Shown one piece after another: positions 1 through 5,220 of a DNA stretch of 10,268 nucleotides. The DNA is taken from NCBI GenBank assembly GCA_902462665.1, contig CABQCM010000016.1, positions 1 to 10,268 of the forward strand, read 5' to 3'. The stretch's first letter is position 1. Every line of letters starts with the position of its first letter. Source of the stretch: an uncultured Oscillospiraceae bacterium. Lineage in GTDB: Bacteria; Bacillota; Clostridia; Oscillospirales; Acutalibacteraceae. The position numbers and the translations under genes are program-made. Under the pieces are notes generated by a model that saw nothing but the letters and a program-made list of their open reading frames with translations, searched no databases and had not been told where the DNA came from.

Positions 1-64
1 GGGCTTTACTGTTACTAGAATTATGCCGCGTGGCAGCGATATACGAAAAAATATCTTCTGTTCC

Positions 65-904
65 TCATTTGAGATACGGCTTGTTTCGCCCCCCGCTATA
101 ATAGCTAAAGCTATTTGGCGTTTGTATGATTTCTCTTGCAAATATCAAAAAGGCAACAAAAGAAGGCGTGGGGTTAAACTTATATACCGTTTGTAGTTCG
201 TCGTCCATCTCGATTTGCGTTTGATTCAGTAAATTATATTTTTTCAGAATTTCGATTACTTGCAGCGCTTGATCGGGTTCCATTCCCATGTTTTTTACAA
301 ATAAATTATGAGTAAAAGCATGATGGCTCTCTCGTTGATTTAACATAACACATGCGTTGAAAACGTTCTCGTCGGAAAAATCCTTGAAAAAAGACAGATA
401 GTCCACACCATGGAACAAGGCTGTTTCGGTATCTCGAATTTCCGGAACTAACAGGAAATATTGAAGCCGGTTTGCGATCCCCATTCTTGTGAATCCATAA
501 TCCGTCATGATACTGGAATAGGTTTGTTCCTGTTCACCCAGTTCTTTTTCGTAATCCTCAATACAACCGTCTTTTGGTATTTTCCCAAACAATGCCCGCT
601 CCATATCCCAACAATAATTAAAGACCAGCTTAAAACGTTCTTCGATGGAAGCGTTTCTGATTTTATTGCAAAACACGGTTTGCAAATCACTGTAGTCCGT
701 GATATTGCGTCCGAACAGAGAATCCATTGAAACTTCAAAAAAGTCTGCAATTTTCGGAAGAACCTCCGTGTCTGGAACACCGCCGTTTTCCCATTTGGAA
801 ACTGCCTGTGCGGTTACGCCAACATAATTTGCAAGTTCATCTTGCTTTATTCCGCGTTCCTTACGCATGGACGCTATTTGTTTACCGATCGTTTGAACAC
901 CCAT
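65..904 (-). CDS. XRE-family HTH transcriptional regulator with long C-terminal domain
   Basis: Predicted 279-residue cytoplasmic DNA-binding regulator. Residues about 6-65 form a Cro/C1-type helix-turn-helix: IGKQIASMRKERGIKQDELA, then VTAQAVSKWENG as the recognition-helix region, then LPKIADFFEVSMDSLFG. The remaining 210 residues are not recognised; they look helical and soluble with no membrane segment, and residues about 190-250 could be a second helical or winged-helix module. The ATG is supported by GGAG seven bases upstream, and a TTGAAA-N17-TATAAT promoter lies about 50 bp further up. It stands alone, with stop at the window's left edge and about 410 bp of intergenic DNA upstream. Its target genes cannot be read from the sequence. 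The HTH class is certain; the biological role is unknown. Confidence 0.9.
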   Translation of the reverse strand: MGVQTIGKQIASMRKERGIKQDELANYVGVTAQAVSKWENGGVPDTEVLPKIADFFEVSMDSLFGRNITDYSDLQTVFCNKIRNASIEERFKLVFNYCWDMERALFGKIPKDGCIEDYEKELGEQEQTYSSIMTDYGFTRMGIANRLQYFLLVPEIRDTETALFHGVDYLSFFKDFSDENVFNACVMLNQRESHHAFTHNLFVKNMGMEPDQALQVIEILKKYNLLNQTQIEMDDELQTVYKFNPTPSFVAFLIFAREIIQTPNSFSYYSGGRNKPYLK

Positions 905-954
905 TGTTTCACTCCATTCGTTTTTTATATTGGAAAGCCGCTTTCACTGTGCTT

Positions 955-983
955 ATTATAGAATGGCTTTCGGTTGATTTCAA
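955..983 (-). promoter_or_regulatory. Sigma-A-type promoter of the XRE regulator gene
   Basis: On the minus strand TTGAAA (978-983) and a perfect TATAAT (955-960) are separated by exactly 17 bp. The predicted transcript starts near 948, giving a leader of about 45 nt before the ATG at 904. Confidence 0.75.
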
Positions 984-1049
984 TGGAGGGAATATGGATT
1001 AAAACAAATATAAGTTGATCTTATTTCACAAAAACAACCGAAAGTTGAT
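967..1049. promoter_or_regulatory. Repeated GTTGAT elements upstream of the XRE gene (possible operator)
   Basis: The hexamer GTTGAT occurs three times on the plus strand, at 973-978, 1014-1019 and 1044-1049. The last two lie in a 20-base imperfect direct repeat of period 30 (AACAA-N5-AAGTTGAT-YTT type, starting 1003 and 1033). CTTTCGGTTG (967-976) is also repeated inverted as CAACCGAAAG (1035-1044). The first element overlaps the promoter spacer and -35, a position where an autorepressor could act. The operator role is inference. Confidence 0.35.
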
Positions 1050-1083
1050 TTTGGGTTAATGGACATGAAAGAAAAGTTAGCAT

Positions 1084-1119
1084 AAAAGACCCTATGTCCC
1101 GGCGGAACAAGGGCCTTTT
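1084..1119 (-). terminator. Intrinsic terminator, probably for the zinc-ribbon XRE gene
   Basis: Arms AAAAGACCCT (1084-1093) and AGGGCCTTTT (1110-1119) pair over 10 bp. The single odd position is a G-U pair on the minus-strand RNA but an A-C mismatch on the plus strand, so minus-strand use is favoured. The U-rich end (UCUUUUAU) lies in and just after the stem. It is about 200 nt past the stop of the gene at 1316-1765. The rest of the 905-1315 gap (about 1130-1300) shows nothing I can name. Confidence 0.55.
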
Positions 1120-1315
1120 TGAGGGCAGGGCTATCATTCAAGCTTATTTTGCCGCAGTTTCGCAACAATACGTTTCAGAGTTTATCCTTCTAAGTTTACA
1201 TTAGATAAAACAACATTCCGATGAACCAAACCAATATACTTTTTAACGAGAGAACCTTAATTTTTTACTGAATCAATAAAAAACGAGGATGATTTTTCCG
1301 TGGCCCTTCAAAAGC

Positions 1316-1765
1316 TCATTGCTTTGGTTTCTGCCAATGCTTCAGTTTTGGCAGCTGTGATTCAAAATAGGCCCGTGCCTGCTCTACAGGCCAATTTTCG
1401 TTTGACATATGATCGACAAGAAAATCGGTTAATTCCTCAAGACTGGTGTAAACAAATTTCCCGTCATGATAGCACCATTTGCAGTATTCTTCGTTGAATG
1501 TACCATCCGTCTCTTTGCTGGTTGAAGCATCGTCCAGGGGCATGCCGCAGCATTGGCAGATCAGTTTTCGCGGAGAGCCCAAAAGAGTATTGATGGAAAC
1601 ATCAAACAGCTTTGACAGCAGTTTTAATGTTTCTGTATTCGGTACGGTTTCACCCGTTTCCCAACGAGATACCGCTTGCCGGGTCACATAAATCTTTTCT
1701 GCAAGTTCATCTTGAGATAACCCGTCTCTGGTGCGCAGTTTCAATATAACATCTTTTGCTTCCAT
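1316..1765 (-). CDS. XRE-family regulator with C-terminal zinc ribbon
   Basis: Predicted 149-residue regulator. Residues about 4-63 are an XRE helix-turn-helix (LRTRDGLSQDELAEKI, VTRQAVSRWETGE, LKLLSKLFDVSINTLL). They are followed by a putative zinc-ribbon module with two Cys pairs, C70-x-x-C73 in ICQCCGMPLDD and C95-x-x-C98 in EEYCKWCYHDGKF. A helical tail (EEL..FLVDHM...EQARAYFESQLPKLKHW) matches the usual end of this zinc-ribbon family, so the protein looks complete. An in-frame GTG exists at 1777, but the ATG at 1765 is preferred: GAGGTG sits 9 bases upstream of it and overlaps that GTG, and the N-terminus then matches the family. The zinc ribbon may bind a metal structurally or sense it; which is not visible. 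Targets are unknown. Confidence 0.88.
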   Translation of the reverse strand: MEAKDVILKLRTRDGLSQDELAEKIYVTRQAVSRWETGETVPNTETLKLLSKLFDVSINTLLGSPRKLICQCCGMPLDDASTSKETDGTFNEEYCKWCYHDGKFVYTSLEELTDFLVDHMSNENWPVEQARAYFESQLPKLKHWQKPKQ

Positions 1766-1786
1766 ATCAATTATCACCTCGTAAAT

Positions 1787-1815
1787 ATTATGCCATTGTT
1801 ATTGCGTAAAAGCAA
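1787..1815 (-). promoter_or_regulatory. Promoter of the zinc-ribbon XRE gene
   Basis: On the minus strand TTGCTT (1810-1815), a 17-bp spacer (1793-1809) and CATAAT (1787-1792), preceded by TGG as an extended -10. A short inverted repeat, AGCAAC (1815-1820) and GTTGCT (1826-1831), lies just upstream of the -35 and could be an operator. Confidence 0.55.
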
Positions 1816-1844
1816 GCAACGCGCTGTTGCTGTTTCATAGCCCA

Positions 1845-1877
1845 TAAAAAGTGCCGCAAAGCATGAACGCTTTGCGG
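1845..1877 (-). terminator. Intrinsic terminator facing minus strand
   Basis: A perfect 9-bp stem (CCGCAAAGC at 1854-1862, GCTTTGCGG at 1869-1877) with a 6-nt loop is followed on the minus strand by CACTTTTTA. It ends transcription coming from the GNAT remnant region and insulates the promoter at 1787-1815. Confidence 0.6.
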
Positions 1878-2105
1878 TGTATTTGAAATAGAAAAGTCAA
1901 CGATTTTTAAACAATCAACTTTTTTGAACCCGTGGCATCCAGAAAAGGTTGTCAGTAAGCCCAGAGCATTGTAAGCGTGTTTACAAGCGAGCAGCGAAGG
2001 CCCAGCGTGAAGGAGACGCTGCAAAATAAGCACGCTGGCAACGTGTCTAAGCACTATAAAAAGATATATTTGCGATTTGGATGAGGAGGCAGACAACAAA
2101 TCAGC

Positions 2106-2129
2106 CGTAGCAAAGTCTGCTTTGCTACG
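2106..2129. repeat. Perfect 10-bp hairpin in the unexplained 1878-2150 segment
   Basis: CGTAGCAAAG (2106-2115), loop TCTG, CTTTGCTACG (2120-2129). No U-tract follows on either strand, so it is not an obvious terminator. It lies in a segment (1878-2150) with no recognisable coding content. That segment also holds weaker stems such as CAGCGT-N7-ACGCTG near 2006-2025. It could be the end of a mobile element or a structured RNA fragment; I cannot tell which. Confidence 0.5.
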
Positions 2130-2150
2130 ACCTATAAGGGTGAGACGAAA

Positions 2151-2282
2151 AGAATCCCATGCTGAAATCACAAGGGTCGAATTAATAAACGGGATATTAT
2201 AACTTTTTGGGGCTTCTGAACCTTTTGACCAATCCACTGCCATAAATAATTTATGAAGCTGTTCAACGGGCAAATTTCTCAT
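2151..2282 (-). pseudogene. N-terminal remnant of a GNAT-family N-acetyltransferase
   Basis: An open frame of 164 codons runs from 2282 down to 1788, but only its first 44 residues look like protein. LPVEQLHKLFMAVDWS and YNIPFINSTLVISAWDS resemble the N-terminus of small Firmicutes GNAT acetyltransferases, where the family continues with a basic strand and the acetyl-CoA pyrophosphate-binding loop. Here the match stops abruptly at about 2151. The following 120 codons have no GNAT motif (no Q/R-x-x-G-x-G/A loop) and look like chance translation. There is no ribosome binding site before the ATG and an in-frame TGA lies just upstream. I read this as a decayed gene whose 3' two-thirds was replaced or deleted. 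Confidence 0.6.
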
Positions 2283-2297
2283 TATAGCTCATAAAAT

Positions 2298-2338
2298 AAA
2301 AGGAGTCGACTGTTTTACAACAAGAATCGACTTCTTTT
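2298..2338 (+). terminator. Terminator-like hairpin, 12-bp stem
   Basis: AAAAGGAGTCGA (2298-2309) pairs with TCGACTTCTTTT (2327-2338) around a 17-nt loop. The one non-Watson-Crick position is a G-U pair in plus-strand RNA and an A-C mismatch in minus-strand RNA. The minus strand nevertheless ends in CTCCTTTTATTTTAT, so it may also stop transcription leaving the MerR gene. Confidence 0.5.
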
Positions 2339-2355
2339 GACTATGGCAAAGGACT

Positions 2356-2370
2356 CTAATTTTGATACAA
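2356..2370. repeat. Copy 1 of a 15-bp direct repeat flanking the MerR/MATE module
   Basis: CTAATTTTGATACAA here is identical to 4967-4981, which lies inside the terminator of the tRNA-Ser gene. The two copies bracket the MATE/MerR operon. The match ends sharply at both sides. Confidence 0.5.
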
Positions 2371-2404
2371 TGCACCCCCTTTGGAAGTTAGGGGGTGCAT
2401 TTTT
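2369..2404 (+). terminator. Terminator-like hairpin, perfect 12-bp GC-rich stem
   Basis: AATGCACCCCCT (2369-2380), a 9-nt loop, AGGGGGTGCATT (2390-2401), then a run of T to 2404 on the plus strand. This is a textbook plus-strand terminator, yet no plus-strand gene precedes it. A second copy of AGGGGGTGCA at 2406-2417 could compete for the same left arm. Confidence 0.6.
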
Positions 2405-2422
2405 GATAAGGGGGTGCAAAGC

Positions 2423-2457
2423 AAATGGTGCAGTTCATATCGCAAACTGCACCATTT
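2423..2457. repeat. Perfect 13-bp hairpin just after the MerR gene
   Basis: AAATGGTGCAGTT (2423-2435), a 9-nt loop, AACTGCACCATTT (2445-2457). It is 25 bp past the MerR stop. On the plus strand it is followed by CTTTTAT; on the minus strand no U-run follows. It may act as an mRNA 3'-end stabiliser for the MATE/MerR transcript or as a second plus-facing terminator. Confidence 0.5.
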
Positions 2458-2482
2458 CTTTTATAACGATATATGTACTTTA

Positions 2483-3325
2483 TCATCTTTCTTCATTTCC
2501 AGTACAAATTACAGGAATACTGATCTCCGTTACAAATTTTTCGGTATCATTGGTAATTCCGTAGTCGATCATTGTAATCTCACGGGAAAAGCCGCTGATT
2601 TTAAGCTTATGCTCTGCAATATAATTTATCAGCTTCCGATATTGTTCCGGTGACTGTGCATGGCTGCCGTGAAAGCGGACAGACACGCAAAGCGTTTCAG
2701 GAAGTGCCATTGTCTTGCCGTTGAAATGATCTTCCTCGTCAAGAATCAGAAAAATGCCGTCATAGTTATCGAAGCAACTTTCTCTTAGACTTTCCTCCGA
2801 AATGCCGACACCAACCTTGCCGAGAAAAACGAGCGCTTCCGCCTGCGTTTCTTCCAGCTTTCGAATCGGAGTTTCCATATCGAGAAAGCTGCGTATTTCA
2901 AGCGAATCCCGAACCCACACAATACGGCAAGGCTCTTTATGGATTAGTTTTACACTGTCAAATTTTGAATTTTTTGCATCGGCAATCGTGCGAAGCCGAT
3001 TATCGATCTTTCTTTCTATGCGTTTTAATTCTGCTTGCTTTGCAATCACTGCTTCCTTTTGCTGGCGTAATTTTTCTTCGATACGCTCCACATCACGGTT
3101 GCCGAGAAAATCTGCAATTTCAGATAACGGAAGATCGAGGGCACGCAAATAACGTATTGTATTCAACACCTCAAATTGGCGGGTGCTGTAATAACGGTAG
3201 CCGCTGTCAGGATCAATGTGTTCCGGCGTGAGAATTCCAACATCCTCATAATGGCGTAGGCTGCTGACACTGATATGAAACAGCTTTGCCACATCTCCTA
3301 TTGAAAACAGTTTAGGCATATCCAT
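2483..3325 (-). CDS. MerR-family regulator with GyrI-like effector-binding domain (BmrR type)
   Basis: 280 residues. Residues 7-25 are the MerR helix-turn-helix (FSIGDVAKLFHISVSSLRHY), followed by YEDVGILTP and SGYRYYS (wing, residues about 26-47), a second helical unit with LRALDLPLSEI, and a dimerising coiled coil at about 78-118. Residues about 125-280 resemble the GyrI-like or BmrR-type ligand-binding domain, with conserved-looking VRFHGSH and YIAEHKLKISGFSREI. Such proteins bind hydrophobic or cationic drugs and untwist a long-spacer promoter. The gene follows the MATE pump directly: the pump's TAA is immediately followed by this ATG. GGAGGGG six bases upstream is encoded inside the pump's last codons, so translation is probably coupled. 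This ATG is preferred over the one two codons later by that spacing. It is the likely controller of the promoter at 4722-4752. Confidence 0.92.
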   Translation of the reverse strand: MDMPKLFSIGDVAKLFHISVSSLRHYEDVGILTPEHIDPDSGYRYYSTRQFEVLNTIRYLRALDLPLSEIADFLGNRDVERIEEKLRQQKEAVIAKQAELKRIERKIDNRLRTIADAKNSKFDSVKLIHKEPCRIVWVRDSLEIRSFLDMETPIRKLEETQAEALVFLGKVGVGISEESLRESCFDNYDGIFLILDEEDHFNGKTMALPETLCVSVRFHGSHAQSPEQYRKLINYIAEHKLKISGFSREITMIDYGITNDTEKFVTEISIPVICTGNEER

Positions 3326-4690
3326 TTAAGTCCCCTCCATAACAGTCTTTTTGCTTTTGCGTGTAATAAGTGCAAAAGCGATAATGCAGATAATAACTGA
3401 AATCAGCGACCCGGAAGCTGTGGCAAGCCCCATTGGAAACAGCGTTGTCGGAAACATTTTTGAAGTCATATATACGCCGGGAACACGCATGAGCAAAATA
3501 GCGGAGAGATTGTGAATGAAAGAGATGCCTGACTTTCCCAACGCACAGAAATAGCCGCTGAAGCAGAAGTGAACGCCGGCAAAAATGCAATCCCACACAT
3601 AGCCGCGCAGGTATTGTCCACCGAGCCGGGCGACCTCTGCACCCTCAGCCGTGCTTGCATCGGTAAAAAGCGAAACGACAGGTTCTGCAATAAACTGCAT
3701 CGTAACGGCGACCACAATTCCGAAACCGACTGCAAGCATGGCAGCATAACGCAAGGTTGCCACCGTCCGCTTCGGTTTGTTTGCTCCGATATTTTGTGCG
3801 CCGAGCGCAGAAACGGTAGAGAGCATAGAGGACGGAATCAAAAACAGAAAACTCATAACCTTTTCTACAATGCCTACCGCTGCCGAATCATTTAATCCCC
3901 GATGATTGGCGATAATCGTAATGACGATAAAAGCAATTTGTATCAGCCCATCCTGAAAGGCAACGGGAACTCCGATTTTGAGTATTTGCCCCATAACGGG
4001 ACGCTGTGGCTTAAAATCGGCTTTCGATACGGAAACGCCTATTTTGCGTTTCAGGATTACAGCAAGAGATACAACGACGCTGATTGCCTGTGAAAGTGTC
4101 GTACCGAGCGCTGCTCCAGCAGGGCCAATATGGAACACTCCCATAAATAGGTAGTCCAAACCGATATTAGCAGCACACGCCACAGCAATAAAATACATCG
4201 GACTTTTGGAATCGCCCATACCGCGAAAAATTGCGCTGATCACATTGTACGCAGTAATAAACGGAATACCGATAAAACAGATGGTAAGATAGTTCACTGT
4301 GCCGGGAACGGCGTCAGCAGGGGTAGACATGACAGTGGTAATCGGTCTTACTAACACCACAAGAATCACCGTCAGCACAATAGATACCGCCATAAACAGT
4401 GTGACGGTGTTGCCAATACCACGTGCAGCCTTTTTCTTATCTTTGCCGCCGATAGCCTGTCCGATGGACACCGTAGCGCCCATAGCAAGTCCCACGATCA
4501 TAACCGTAAGCATGTGCATAACCTGTGAGCCGATGGAAACCGCTGTTGTGCTGGCAACTCCCTCAAACTGACCGATTATGTAAAGGTCAGCCATTCCGTA
4601 CAGCGTTTGCAGCAGATAAGATAAAAAGTACGGCAGCGAAAATATAACGATATTTTTGAATACACTGCCGGTTGTCAGATTTCTCTCCAT
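3326..4690 (-). CDS. MATE-family multidrug/cation antiporter efflux pump
   Basis: 454 residues, the usual length for the family, with about 12 hydrophobic segments arranged as two similar halves. Family features include the N-terminal GSVFKNIVIFSLPYFLSYLL and TLYGMADLYIIGQFEG, the segment GLAMGATVSIGQAIGGKD, FRGMGDSKSPMYFIA after the fifth segment, and ALGAQNIGANKPKR in the second half. MATE proteins export cationic drugs or metabolites across the cytoplasmic membrane in exchange for Na+ or H+; the substrate here cannot be read from the sequence. The ATG has AAGGAG upstream with suitable spacing and a MerR-type promoter about 30 bp before it. It is the first gene of a two-gene operon with the MerR regulator. 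The reading frame is intact. Confidence 0.95.
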   Translation of the reverse strand: MERNLTTGSVFKNIVIFSLPYFLSYLLQTLYGMADLYIIGQFEGVASTTAVSIGSQVMHMLTVMIVGLAMGATVSIGQAIGGKDKKKAARGIGNTVTLFMAVSIVLTVILVVLVRPITTVMSTPADAVPGTVNYLTICFIGIPFITAYNVISAIFRGMGDSKSPMYFIAVACAANIGLDYLFMGVFHIGPAGAALGTTLSQAISVVVSLAVILKRKIGVSVSKADFKPQRPVMGQILKIGVPVAFQDGLIQIAFIVITIIANHRGLNDSAAVGIVEKVMSFLFLIPSSMLSTVSALGAQNIGANKPKRTVATLRYAAMLAVGFGIVVAVTMQFIAEPVVSLFTDASTAEGAEVARLGGQYLRGYVWDCIFAGVHFCFSGYFCALGKSGISFIHNLSAILLMRVPGVYMTSKMFPTTLFPMGLATASGSLISVIICIIAFALITRKSKKTVMEGT

Positions 4691-4721
4691 GAATTTTGCT
4701 CCTTGATTTGTTTTTACTTAT

Positions 4722-4752
4722 ATTATAAACTCTATAACTATTGTAGAGTCAA
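4722..4752 (-). promoter_or_regulatory. MerR-type operator-promoter of the MATE/MerR operon
   Basis: On the minus strand TTGACT (4747-4752) and a perfect TATAAT (4722-4727) are separated by 19 bp instead of 17. The spacer carries a dyad: ACTCTA (4729-4734) and TAGAGT (4744-4749), with inner AA/TT pairs also symmetric. A 19-bp spacer with a central palindrome is the hallmark of promoters twisted into action by MerR proteins, and the only MerR gene here is the second gene of this operon. The transcript would start near 4715, about 25 nt before the ATG. Confidence 0.85.
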
Positions 4753-4955
4753 TGGAGTGATTGACTTTTTATAAATTTTTAATACTGCGGTACACTGTAC
4801 CCAAGAATCTCACAATGCCCCCGAAAAAAGGTTGAGCCAAACAGTGAAACCCTGTTTTATCAGAAAGCAGTGTTAGTGTTTGGTTATAAATTTAGTGCTG
4901 ACAGTCTAGGAAAATGATATATTATTTATGGCTCACCTATCTACCTGTGAATAAA
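4753..4955. other. AT-rich spacer without a recognisable gene
   Basis: No ORF or RNA gene is evident. Two small symmetric sites are present. AGTCAAT-N6-ATTGACT (4747-4766) overlaps the -35 of the MATE promoter and is followed by TTTTT. GGTACA-C-TGTACC lies at 4789-4801. Either could bind a regulator; no gene reads away to the right to show a purpose. Confidence 0.4.
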
Positions 4956-4998
4956 AAATAAGAACGCTAATTTTGATACAAAATTAGCGTTCTTATTT
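4956..4998 (-). terminator. Intrinsic terminator of the tRNA-Ser gene
   Basis: A perfect 19-bp stem (4956-4974 with 4980-4998) around the loop GATAC, read on the minus strand directly after the tRNA 3' end and ending in a run of six T. It starts at the CCA end of the tRNA, so the stem abuts the mature RNA. Confidence 0.9.
4967..4981. repeat. Copy 2 of the 15-bp direct repeat, inside the tRNA-Ser terminator
   Basis: CTAATTTTGATACAA, identical to 2356-2370. Here it forms part of the left arm, the loop and the start of the right arm of the terminator. Confidence 0.5.
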
Positions 4999-5084
4999 GG
5001 CGGAGAGAGAGGGATTCGAACCCCCGGCCCTTGCGGGTCACTGGTTTTCAAGACCAGCTCCATAAACCACTCGGACATCTCTCC
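4998..5084 (-). tRNA. tRNA-Ser (anticodon UGA)
   Basis: Class II tRNA of 87 nt with encoded CCA. Acceptor GGAGAGA pairs with TCTCTCC (discriminator G). The D region has TCCGAGTGG, and the anticodon stem CTGGT/ACCAG encloses CTTGAAA with anticodon TGA. A long variable arm (GACCCGCAAGGGCC region) and the T-arm GGGGGTTCGAATCCC complete it. The long variable arm plus the UGA anticodon identify serine; it reads UCA and, by wobble, other UCN codons. It has its own promoter and terminator, so it is a single-gene unit. Confidence 0.97.
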
Positions 5085-5117
5085 CAATTTACATTCCCCA
5101 TAAGGAAACGTAATGTT

Positions 5118-5146
5118 ATTATAACAGACGCAGCCCCCGTTTTCAA
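5118..5146 (-). promoter_or_regulatory. Promoter of the tRNA-Ser gene
   Basis: TTGAAA (5141-5146), 17-bp spacer, perfect TATAAT (5118-5123) on the minus strand. The start would be near 5111, giving a leader of about 27 nt before the tRNA. Confidence 0.85.
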
Positions 5147-5220
5147 TCCCCTTTGCGGAGGACTTCGGCCAAATTTTCCATCGGCCAAACAGCTACGACG
5201 CATTTTTTCAAGCGGTTCCC

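Noticed and set aside
25..64. Small ORF overlapping the stop of the left XRE gene (ATGA overlap, about 15 codons)
   Set aside because: Too short, with no ribosome binding site beyond chance and no similarity that I can recognise.
1788..2282. A complete 164-residue protein gene
   Set aside because: Only the first 44 residues resemble a known family. The rest lacks domain motifs, there is no ribosome binding site, and a terminator hairpin lies inside the frame (1854-1877).
4998..5020. Duplicated tRNA-Ser 3' end (att site) elsewhere in the window
   Set aside because: I looked for the GGATTCGAACCCC word and the CCA-end sequence on both strands and saw no second copy; only the 15-mer in the terminator is repeated.
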